Source: an uncultured Oscillospiraceae bacterium (GTDB lineage: Bacteria > Bacillota > Clostridia > Oscillospirales > Oscillospiraceae). From it: DNA of 20,753 nt. The notes beneath the pieces were generated by a model that saw only the letters and a program-made list of their open reading frames with translations, had not been told where the DNA came from and did no database searches. This document shows, piece by piece, positions 15,902-20,753 of this stretch. Made by a program: the position numbers and the translations under genes. The stretch is from assembly GCA_958426425.1 (NCBI GenBank), contig CATZYY010000027.1:1-20753 (forward strand), read 5' to 3'. How positions within the stretch are numbered: position 1 is the first letter of the stretch; each line of letters opens with the position of its first letter.

Positions 15902-16555
15902 GTGGGCAGAGCGCGGATCAGAGAGCACAAAACCGGCATTTACGACCCGCTCACCGTCAGACAATACGATCATCTGGCCCGGCAGCTGCGGGATCTGGGC
16001 TGGAGCGGCGTAAAGGAAATGCTCTCCACAGGTCTGGATAGCGGCGCCCTGCTGGAATTGGGCCCGGGCCCCGGTTATCTGGGACTGGAGTTGGCCCGCC
16101 AGCTGGGTTCCCGGAGCCTCACCGGCTGTGAGCCCAGCCCTGTAATGGCGGAAGTGGCCAGGAAGAACGCGGCGGAATACGGCCTTGCGGCCCGCTATGT
16201 GGTGGGCAGTCCCATGAACTTGCCCTTTCCCGATGGCAGCTTTGACTGCGTGGTATCCAACGGCTGCCTTCACGAGTGGGAGACGCCCCGGCGGGTTTTC
16301 GATGAGATCTGGCGGGTGCTGCGGCCGGGCGGTCGGTTTTGCGTGACGGATCTGCGGCGGGATACAGCACCATGGAAACAATGGCTGCTGTGGCTTCTGG
16401 TGCGGCAGCGGAATCTGCGGCTGGGGCTGCGGTCGTCCATGGCGGCGGCCTATACCGTGCCGGAGCTGGAGGCCATCCTTCTGAAAACCCGCCTGTCCGG
16501 TGCGCAGATTCACCGGAGCTTCTTTGGCCTGCGGATCTGCGGTGCCAAGGAGTGA
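15902..16555 (+). CDS. Class I SAM-dependent methyltransferase
   Basis: The 217-residue protein has a complete Rossmann methyltransferase core: motif I LLELGPGPGYLG (50-61) binding SAM, a GCEPSP acidic post-motif, GSPMNLPFPDGSFDCVVSNGCLHEW (motifs II-IV region), and WRVLRPGGRF at motif VI. The overall pattern is that of the Methyltransf_11 family (ubiquinone/menaquinone-type); the substrate is not predictable. GTG 15902 is the start because GGGAGGAGG lies seven bases before it. It forms its own transcription unit with a consensus promoter, a long leader and a strong terminator. Confidence 0.88.
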   Translation: MGRARIREHKTGIYDPLTVRQYDHLARQLRDLGWSGVKEMLSTGLDSGALLELGPGPGYLGLELARQLGSRSLTGCEPSPVMAEVARKNAAEYGLAARYVVGSPMNLPFPDGSFDCVVSNGCLHEWETPRRVFDEIWRVLRPGGRFCVTDLRRDTAPWKQWLLWLLVRQRNLRLGLRSSMAAAYTVPELEAILLKTRLSGAQIHRSFFGLRICGAKE

Positions 16556-16621
16556 GGGGGCGGGGATTGCCCGGTCCTCTGGAGAAGGAGCGGGTGGCTG
16601 ATGGGGTCTAAAATGAAAAGG

Positions 16622-16654
16622 GACCGCTTTCCGTTTGGGAAGCGGTCTTTTTTT
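16622..16654 (+). terminator. Rho-independent terminator of the methyltransferase gene
   Basis: GACCGCTTTCC (16622-16632) pairs with GGGAAGCGGTC (16637-16647) with one G-T pair and loop GTTT, followed by seven T residues (16648-16654). A textbook terminator 67 bp after the stop codon. Confidence 0.92.
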
Positions 16655-16956
16655 CAACGAATAAACCTGTATTGGAAATGACAGCCCGGTTGGACCGGAC
16701 ATTTTGGCAAACGATGCGCAGATGTTGCACTTCGCCGACAGTCCGCTTTTGCACGCTGCCCCGGAATCGGTTATCCCAACCCGGCAAAAGTGACTGAATC
16801 CGCTGATATCAGGCGGGGCGTATGGATGCGTATGCGGCGCTGCCTGACGCCGGGTAAAACGAAAGTGCCCGCACCGTCGCTCTGGCGGGCTGCTTCACGC
16901 CTGTGGAGGGCAGCCCGGCAGCGGATTGCGGCGCTGGGCAGATGTGCCTCCGGGGT
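16655..16956. other. Gene-free 302-bp segment
   Basis: No ORF with a ribosome-binding site was found on either strand. A 7-bp stem GGGCTGC/GCAGCCC (16887-16893/16910-16916) with a 16-nt loop could be a weak terminator for the minus-strand operon that ends at 16957. Base composition is a little less GC-rich than the neighbouring genes. It may hold the remains of a gene, but I cannot identify one. Confidence 0.5.
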
Positions 16957-17166
16957 CTAGTCGAAGTAGAACAGCTCCTCAAACTTCTTGTCCAAGGCGA
17001 TGCACAGCACCAGAGCCAGCTTGGCGGTGGGGTTGAACTGTCCGGTTTCGATGGAGCTGATGGTGTTGCGGGACACGCCCACCAGCTCCGCCAGCTGTGT
17101 CTGGGACAGTCCCTTCTCGGCCCGGGCCACCTTCAGCCGGTTTTTCAGAATCAGCTGATCGTCCAT
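16957..17166 (-). CDS. XRE-family regulator (YgzD-like), last gene of the minus-strand operon
   Basis: The 69-residue protein is a single Cro/C1 helix-turn-helix domain: LKNRLKVARAEKGLSQTQLAELVG, then VSRNTISSIETGQFNPTAKLAL and an IALDKKFEELFYFD tail. The last pattern is that of the short YgzD/HipB-like regulators that are often paired with small membrane proteins. ATG 17166 lies 4 bases after the stop of the upstream gene, and AGGTGA at that stop provides the ribosome-binding site, so translation is coupled. It is the natural candidate to bind the palindrome in the operon promoter at 18409-18420. Confidence 0.92.
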   Translation of the reverse strand: MDDQLILKNRLKVARAEKGLSQTQLAELVGVSRNTISSIETGQFNPTAKLALVLCIALDKKFEELFYFD

Positions 17167-17170
17167 ATGG

Positions 17171-17476
17171 TCACCTCAGGAACAGCACCAGATTTACTGC
17201 CAGTACCACCGTGCAGGCCACCGCTGTGACCAGGGAGAAGGGATGACGGGCCTTCCAATACTGGTGGGCCTGGGCACCGGCCAGATAGGCGAACACGATG
17301 GCGGCGTAGTTGTAGGCCTGCCCGCCCCGCAGCAGCTCCGTCGCCGCCAAAATCACGCACAGCAGCGTCATAGCCACGGCGCCAAAGCCAAAGGAGAGCC
17401 CCAGAATCTGCTGCTCCCGTTCATCCAATCCCCCGGACTGAACCTGTGCCTGCTTCAAAATTTCCTCTCGGTTCAC
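17171..17476 (-). CDS. DUF6442-like small membrane protein A
   Basis: The 101-residue protein starts NREEILKQAQVQSGGLDEREQQI, a charged cytoplasmic-type leader, followed by about three membrane helices (roughly 28-48, 55-68 and 78-100). The NREEILK leader followed by DERE is shared with the two other membrane proteins of this operon and resembles the DUF6442 family; function unknown. Start is GTG 17476 because AAGGAGGG lies seven bases upstream and no ATG is available. It directly precedes the XRE regulator gene with which it is translationally coupled. Confidence 0.82.
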   Translation of the reverse strand: MNREEILKQAQVQSGGLDEREQQILGLSFGFGAVAMTLLCVILAATELLRGGQAYNYAAIVFAYLAGAQAHQYWKARHPFSLVTAVACTVVLAVNLVLFLR

Positions 17477-17488
17477 GGTGCGCCCTCC

Positions 17489-17815
17489 TTATCCAGTGAT
17501 CTGAAAGAATTTTACCAGATTATACCCTAAAAAGGCAAGGGAGATCAGCAGTGTCACCACGTCTGAGACGTCCCGCCGCTGGGTCAGCCGGTAGAGCCGG
17601 TTAGCCACACAGGAGACCCAGAACATGGACAGCACGTCCTCATCCGGCAATCCATGGATGCGCTTCCAACCCAGCAGCACAATCCCCAGCACAAACACGA
17701 AGATCAGACTGAAGGATTCTCCCTGGATGCGCACGGTTTTCTCCCGCTCATCGCCGTTCCGGTTCTCCCGCCGGCTGCGGGAGAGAATCTCTTCCTTGCG
17801 CAAATGTTCTTCCAT
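17489..17815 (-). CDS. DUF6442-like small membrane protein B
   Basis: The 108-residue protein begins MEEHLRKEEILSRSRRENRN, then GDEREKTVRIQGESF, and has about three hydrophobic segments. KEEIL-x-x-SR-x-EN-x-x-x-DEREK is the strongest family signature of the three paralogues and matches DUF6442 as I know it. ATG 17815 is preceded by AGGAGGAAC at good spacing. The stop lies 12 bp before the start of protein A. Such proteins commonly occur beside short XRE regulators in Clostridia; no activity is established. Confidence 0.85.
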   Translation of the reverse strand: MEEHLRKEEILSRSRRENRNGDEREKTVRIQGESFSLIFVFVLGIVLLGWKRIHGLPDEDVLSMFWVSCVANRLYRLTQRRDVSDVVTLLISLAFLGYNLVKFFQITG

Positions 17816-17837
17816 AACGTGTTCCTCCTGTATTCTT

Positions 17838-18029
17838 TCAGAAACGATTGAAAATTACGGTAAATGCGGCCCGCAGCAGCCACCACAATGGCCAACCCCA
17901 GGGCAGAGCCGCCAGATTTGCCGTCACAGCCGTCCAATCCGGCGGCGGCAGAAAAGGCAGCGGCAGGACCAACGCCGGAACAGCCAGCATGAGAAGGAGC
18001 CGTCTGCGCTCCGCACTCTGCACCTTCAC
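17838..18029 (-). CDS. 63-residue membrane protein, translationally coupled
   Basis: The frame from GTG 18029 gives KVQSAERRRLLLMLAVPALV, a proline-rich turn (LPLPFLPPPDW) and a second hydrophobic stretch LPWGWPLWWLLRAAFTVIF: two probable membrane helices with a basic N-terminus. The GTG overlaps the stop of the preceding gene by two bases (18027-18028), and GGAGGTG within that gene is correctly placed as ribosome-binding site, a typical coupled arrangement. A longer version of this frame reaching 18236 is rejected since it overlaps the real upstream gene. I do not recognise a family. Confidence 0.65.
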   Translation of the reverse strand: MKVQSAERRRLLLMLAVPALVLPLPFLPPPDWTAVTANLAALPWGWPLWWLLRAAFTVIFNRF

Positions 18030-18337
18030 AGCAGCACCTCCAGAACGTGGCATCCAAAAAAGCACAGGGAGGACACTGCCGCCAAAACCCCGGTGACGAG
18101 GAACCCCCGCTGCCGGCAGACCCGGTACTTGCCCCAGGCCTCCAGGGAGATATAGCACCAGAACAGGGCGTGAATGCTGTATGAGGGTTGACCTGTAAGA
18201 AAGTTGAATATCAGCAGCGCAGTAAACATGCTGCAAAAGCCCGCAACACCCGCGCGGCGGCCCCGGTTCTCCAGAAAGGTGCTGCCCTCGTCCTCCTTCT
18301 CCGCCCGGCTGCGCTTGAGAATTTCCTCCCGGTCCAT
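18026..18337 (-). CDS. DUF6442-like small membrane protein C, first gene of the operon
   Basis: The 103-residue protein starts MDREEILKRSRAEKEDEGST, again the charged EEIL-K-x-SR-x-E leader, followed by about three hydrophobic segments (FCSMFTALLIFNFLTG, ALFWCYISLEAW, LVTGVLAAVSSLCFFGCHVL). ATG 18337 is chosen because AAGGAGG lies seven bases upstream; an in-frame ATG at 18355 precedes that site. It is the promoter-proximal gene of a five-gene minus-strand operon and the third, most diverged copy of the family in this cluster, implying local duplication. Confidence 0.8.
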   Translation of the reverse strand: MDREEILKRSRAEKEDEGSTFLENRGRRAGVAGFCSMFTALLIFNFLTGQPSYSIHALFWCYISLEAWGKYRVCRQRGFLVTGVLAAVSSLCFFGCHVLEVLL

Positions 18338-18371
18338 ATCAATGCCTCCTTGCATAGTTTACTGGTTTTAT

Positions 18372-18424
18372 TACCAAGTTTTCTTTGCAAATAGAACATA
18401 CCACATACCAAGTATACTTGTCAA
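18372..18424 (-). promoter_or_regulatory. Promoter and palindromic operator of the DUF6442/XRE operon
   Basis: On the minus strand TTGACA (complement of 18419-18424), 18-bp spacer, TATGTT (complement of 18395-18400). A perfect 12-bp palindrome CAAGTATACTTG (18409-18420) starts in the -35 box and runs into the spacer. A related half-site, TACCAAGT, occurs at 18406-18413 and again at 18372-18379, 34 bp apart. Autoregulation by the operon's XRE protein is likely. Confidence 0.7.
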
Positions 18425-18484
18425 TATATTTTTATCAGGTTACTGGAGACTGTGCTTCGTCATCGGGTATTTTTACCGGCGCCC

Positions 18485-18513
18485 TTGTCTTTTTTCGACG
18501 CTTGTGGTATGGT
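18485..18513 (+). promoter_or_regulatory. Possible promoter giving a leaderless transcript
   Basis: TTGTCT (18485-18490), 17-bp spacer, TATGGT (18508-18513), each 4/6 to consensus. The start codon of the next gene is at 18520, where transcription would begin, and no ribosome-binding site is present. Weak boxes, so tentative. Confidence 0.35.
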
Positions 18514-18519
18514 TTCCCC

Positions 18520-19029
18520 ATGGAAAGCTATGAATTGATTCGCTCCGACCGCCGGACCGTGGCGGTGGAGATCACCCGGGACGGACGGGTTCTGGTCCGG
18601 GCGCCCCGGCGGCTGCCCCAGACGGCCATCGACGGCTTTTTACAGCGGCATGAGGGCTGGATTGCCCGCCAAGTGGAAAAGCGCCGGGCAAACCCGCCCC
18701 CTCCGGAGCCCACAGCGGCGGAGATTGCTGCCCTGAAGGCCCGGGCCCGGGCGGTGCTGCCGGAAAAAGTGGACCTGTGGGCCCGGCGGATGGGCGTGAC
18801 GCCCACGGGGGTGAAGATTACTACTGCCCGGAAGCGGTACGGCAGCTGCAGCGGCAGGAACAGCCTGTGCTTTTCCTGCTTTTTGATGAACAGCCCGGAG
18901 GAGGCCGTGGACCTGGTGGTGGTCCATGAGCTGTGCCACATCCGGGTGAAGAACCACGGACCGGCCTTCTACGCTTTGCTTGCCCGGTATCTGCCGGATT
19001 ATCAGGAACGGAAAAAACTTTTGAAATAA
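18520..19029 (+). CDS. YgjP-like metallopeptidase (DUF45/SprT-related)
   Basis: The 169-residue protein has the full zinc-peptidase signature of the family: YGSCSGRNSLCFSCFLMNSP (108-126), then HELCH (136-140) with catalytic Glu137 and the third ligand His146 in KNHGPAFY. The N-terminal half is the usual basic strand-rich region (IRSDRRTVAVEITRDGRVLVRAP). Members are cytoplasmic predicted metalloproteases; the E. coli relative YgjP has no firmly known substrate. ATG 18520 is the only start giving the family N-terminus, but it lacks a ribosome-binding site. It is followed after 12 bp by purO, so the two are probably co-transcribed. Confidence 0.9.
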   Translation: MESYELIRSDRRTVAVEITRDGRVLVRAPRRLPQTAIDGFLQRHEGWIARQVEKRRANPPPPEPTAAEIAALKARARAVLPEKVDLWARRMGVTPTGVKITTARKRYGSCSGRNSLCFSCFLMNSPEEAVDLVVVHELCHIRVKNHGPAFYALLARYLPDYQERKKLLK

Positions 19030-19041
19030 GGAGAACCGCCC

Positions 19042-19749
19042 ATGGACATGCAAAACCTCTCCCAGCTGCTCAAAGCCAACGCCTACCCCGGCCGGGGCAT
19101 CCTGCTGGGCCGCAGCGCCAACGACCAGTACGCCGTGGCAGCCTATTTCATTATGGGCCGCAGTGAGAACTCCCGGAACCGGGTCTTCGTCCCCACGGAG
19201 GACGGCATCCGCACCCAGGCCTTCGACCCCTCCAAGATGACGGACCCCAGCCTCATTATCTATCATCCGGTTCGGAAGGTGGGCCGGGGACTGGTGGTTA
19301 CCAACGGCGACCAGACCGACACCGTCCGGGACGGCCTGCTGGCGGGCCGGACCTTTGCCTCCGCCCTTCACACCCGGACCTTTGAGCCGGATGGCCCCAA
19401 CTATACGCCCCGGATTTCCGGTTTGCTGTCTCCCGACGGCAGCTACAAGCTGTCCATTCTGAAGTCCTCCGACGGGGACCCCAGCTGCTGCCAGCGGTTC
19501 TTCTATACCTATGACCGCCCCCTGGCCGGGGAGGGCCGCTTCATCCACACTTACAAGGGCGACGGCAGCCCGCTGCCCTCCTTTGAGGGGGAGCCGGTGC
19601 GGGTGGCTCTGACGGCCCCGGACCCGGAGACTCTGGCCGGGGAGATCTGGGAGGCCCTGAACGAGGACAACAAGGTGTCCTTGTTCGTCCGGTACATTAA
19701 CTTGGTGGACGGGACCCATCGGGATGTAATCTGCAACAAGAACCAGTAA
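19042..19749 (+). CDS. purO: IMP cyclohydrolase, PurO-like
   Basis: The 235-residue protein matches the stand-alone IMP cyclohydrolase family, which closes FAICAR to IMP in the last step of purine synthesis. Family landmarks: LLKANAYPGRGILLGRS near the N-terminus, AAYFIMGRSENSRNRVFV, AFDPSKMTDPSLIIYHPVR and VVTNGDQTDTVRDGL. PurO is best known from archaea, but a bacterial branch is common in Clostridia, where PurH may also be present. ATG 19042 has AAGGAG about eight bases upstream; an alternative ATG at 19048 is in frame. It follows the metallopeptidase gene by 12 bp and is closed by a hairpin. Confidence 0.88.
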   Translation: MDMQNLSQLLKANAYPGRGILLGRSANDQYAVAAYFIMGRSENSRNRVFVPTEDGIRTQAFDPSKMTDPSLIIYHPVRKVGRGLVVTNGDQTDTVRDGLLAGRTFASALHTRTFEPDGPNYTPRISGLLSPDGSYKLSILKSSDGDPSCCQRFFYTYDRPLAGEGRFIHTYKGDGSPLPSFEGEPVRVALTAPDPETLAGEIWEALNEDNKVSLFVRYINLVDGTHRDVICNKNQ

Positions 19750-19756
19750 TCACACA

Positions 19757-19785
19757 AGGGCGCGGAGGCACAGTCTCCGCGCCCT
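19757..19785 (+). terminator. Terminator-like hairpin after purO
   Basis: AGGGCGCGGAG (19757-19767) pairs perfectly with CTCCGCGCCCT (19775-19785), loop GCACAGT, followed by GTTGTATA. The stem is strong but the T-run is short. Confidence 0.7.
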
Positions 19786-19824
19786 GTTGTATACCGAAAG
19801 ACATTTCCTCCGAAAGAAATTCCC

Positions 19825-19853
19825 TTTGCCCATTGGCAAATCTGTGTTATACT
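19825..19853 (+). promoter_or_regulatory. Promoter with dyad before the DUF2461 gene
   Basis: TATACT (19848-19853) with TTGCCC (19826-19831) 16 bp upstream. TTTGCC (19825-19830) and GGCAAA (19835-19840) form a perfect 6+6 dyad separated by CATT that covers the -35 box, so it may be an operator. Confidence 0.55.
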
Positions 19854-19889
19854 AAATATCAATTTTCCATACCCAACAGGAGGTACGGC

Positions 19890-20570
19890 ATGTTTACCGG
19901 ATTTACCGATGAGACGGTGGACTTCATGTGGGGCATCCGCTTCAACAACGAGAAGCCCTGGTTCGAGGCCCACAAGGATATTTATCTGAACCATTTTTAC
20001 CAGCCTATGCGGGAGCTGGGGGAGGAGCTGCGGGACTTTTTGGCGGACAAGCGCCCGGACTACGGTCTGATCGCCAAGACCACCCGGATCTACCGGGATG
20101 CCCGGCGGCTCCATGGCCGGGGCCCCTACAAGGACCACCTGTGGTTCTGCGTGGAGCAGCCCTCGGAGCAGTGGACGGCCCGGCCCACTTTCTGGTTCGA
20201 GCTGGGGCCGGAGGACTGGACCTGCGGCATGGGCTACTACATGCCCCGGCCCCTGACCATGGCCAAGCTCCGGGCCCGGATTGATCGGGACCCAGGCACC
20301 ATGGAGGCACTGACCCGAAAGCTGACACGGCAGACGGAATTTATTTTGGAGACGGAGGACTACAAGCGGCCCCGGTCGGCGGCACCGTCCAAGCTGCTGG
20401 AGCCCTGGTACCAAATGAAGAGCTTTTCCATCTGTCACCAGGAGAAGCTGACGGAGGAGCTGTTCTCCCGGGCCATCGCGGAGCGGCTGAAGCGGGACTT
20501 TGACTTCCTGCTGCCTTACTATGATTACTTCGTCACTCTGGAAGGGGATCCGGACCCCCGGGAGCTGTGA
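19890..20570 (+). CDS. DUF2461 (TIGR02453) family protein
   Basis: A 226-residue cytoplasmic protein of the DUF2461 family, recognised by the N-terminal FTDETVDFMWGIRFNNEKPWFE (family pattern L-x-x-N-N-x-x-x-W-F), then IYRDARRLHGRGPYKDHLWF (pattern R-I-x-R-D-x-R-F-S-x-D-K-x-P-Y-K) and FWFELGPEDWTCGMGYYMP. Function is unknown. ATG 19890 is chosen because AGGAGG (19878-19883) lies seven bases upstream; the longer in-frame ORF would start within the promoter. It has its own promoter with a dyad, and another promoter follows its stop, so it is probably transcribed alone. Confidence 0.9.
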   Translation: MFTGFTDETVDFMWGIRFNNEKPWFEAHKDIYLNHFYQPMRELGEELRDFLADKRPDYGLIAKTTRIYRDARRLHGRGPYKDHLWFCVEQPSEQWTARPTFWFELGPEDWTCGMGYYMPRPLTMAKLRARIDRDPGTMEALTRKLTRQTEFILETEDYKRPRSAAPSKLLEPWYQMKSFSICHQEKLTEELFSRAIAERLKRDFDFLLPYYDYFVTLEGDPDPREL

Positions 20571-20577
20571 GGCAGGG

Positions 20578-20606
20578 TTGCAAAGACCGGAAAAAGGCGC
20601 TATACT
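20578..20606 (+). promoter_or_regulatory. Promoter of the last, partial gene
   Basis: TTGCAA (20578-20583), 17-bp spacer, TATACT (20601-20606), 39 bp before the ATG at 20645. Confidence 0.7.
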
Positions 20607-20644
20607 GACAGCAATTTCAACAACAGAAAAAGGGGAGATCTTCC

Positions 20645-20753
20645 ATGAAAGCATGTCCTGACCGGGCGGCGGCTCTGGCCCTGCTGCGCAAATATAACAC
20701 CGAGCACTTCCACATCCAGCACGCCCTGACGGTGGAGGCCGTCATGGGCTGGT
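20645..20753 (+). CDS. HD-domain hydrolase, N-terminal fragment (runs off the right edge)
   Basis: Only 36 residues are visible: MKACPDRAAALALLRKYNTE, then HFHIQHALTVEAVMGW. The ALALLRKYN and the IQHALTVEAVM pattern match the start of the small Clostridial HD-domain phosphohydrolases, where the His of QHALTVE is the first metal ligand of the domain. The HD pair itself lies beyond the window, so the assignment rests on the N-terminal pattern. AAAAAGGGGAG upstream serves as ribosome-binding site and TTGCAA/TATACT as promoter. Confidence 0.65.
   Translation, partial: MKACPDRAAALALLRKYNTEHFHIQHALTVEAVMGW

Noticed and set aside
15785..16702. 305-codon minus-strand frame opposite the methyltransferase
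   Set aside because: Antisense to a gene with clear SAM-binding motifs, and it crosses that gene's terminator and promoter.
18030..18236. Upstream part of the frame containing the 63-residue membrane protein
   Set aside because: It overlaps membrane protein C in another frame, and protein C has the family signature and the ribosome-binding site. Only the part from GTG 18029 is kept.

Overview
The window reads as chromosomal DNA from a GC-rich, low-motility-type Clostridia genome, most likely an Oscillospiraceae-like gut bacterium (Flavonifractor/Lawsonibacter/Oscillibacter type). The reasons are strong AGGAGG ribosome-binding sites, frequent GTG/TTG starts, sigma-A promoters, the era-yqzL-recO-mutS2 gene set, a PurO-type IMP cyclohydrolase, DUF6442-type small membrane proteins, and GC-rich intergenic repeats of the kind seen in that family. 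The species assignment is inference; no 16S or other marker is present.

Layout. 1-316: the last codons of uvrB, then a ~150-bp hairpin array (element E1), then a second, diverged copy of the uvrB 3' end. 317-1020: gene-free DNA holding a ~430-bp structured repeat (R1) and small hairpins. 1043-2891: a half-size and a full-size EamA transporter plus a YbaK-type tRNA deacylase. 2838-3395: a small unknown gene and a divergent XRE regulator sharing an operator-bearing promoter. 3396-4165: two more R repeats (R2 forward, R3 reverse) tail to tail. 4166-6994: uvrA. 7108-8007: era, followed by element E2 and a second copy of the era 3' end (to 8250). 8335-12763: SipW-like signal peptidase, yqzL, recO, an unknown Cys-motif protein and mutS2. 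12849-13622: uridine phosphorylase. 13782-15641: a P1B metal ATPase behind a consensus promoter with two CsoR-like dyads. 15902-16555: a methyltransferase. 16957-18337 (minus): an operon of three DUF6442-like membrane proteins, one 63-residue membrane protein and an XRE regulator. 18520-19749: YgjP-like metallopeptidase and IMP cyclohydrolase. 19890-20570: DUF2461 protein. 20645-end: start of an HD-domain protein.

The most unusual signal is the pair E1/E2. At two unrelated housekeeping genes (uvrB and era) the 3' end is present twice, in frame and with a stop codon both times, and the copies are separated by ~150-160 bp that fold into the same ordered series of hairpins although the stem sequences differ. 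This resembles attL/attR of integrated elements that restore the 3' end of their target gene, but the insert is far too small to encode a recombinase. I propose a family of non-autonomous, hairpin-rich mini-elements targeting gene 3' ends. A second family (R, ~400 bp, three copies plus a possible fragment) also keeps stems while changing their sequence. All alignments and foldings were made by eye.
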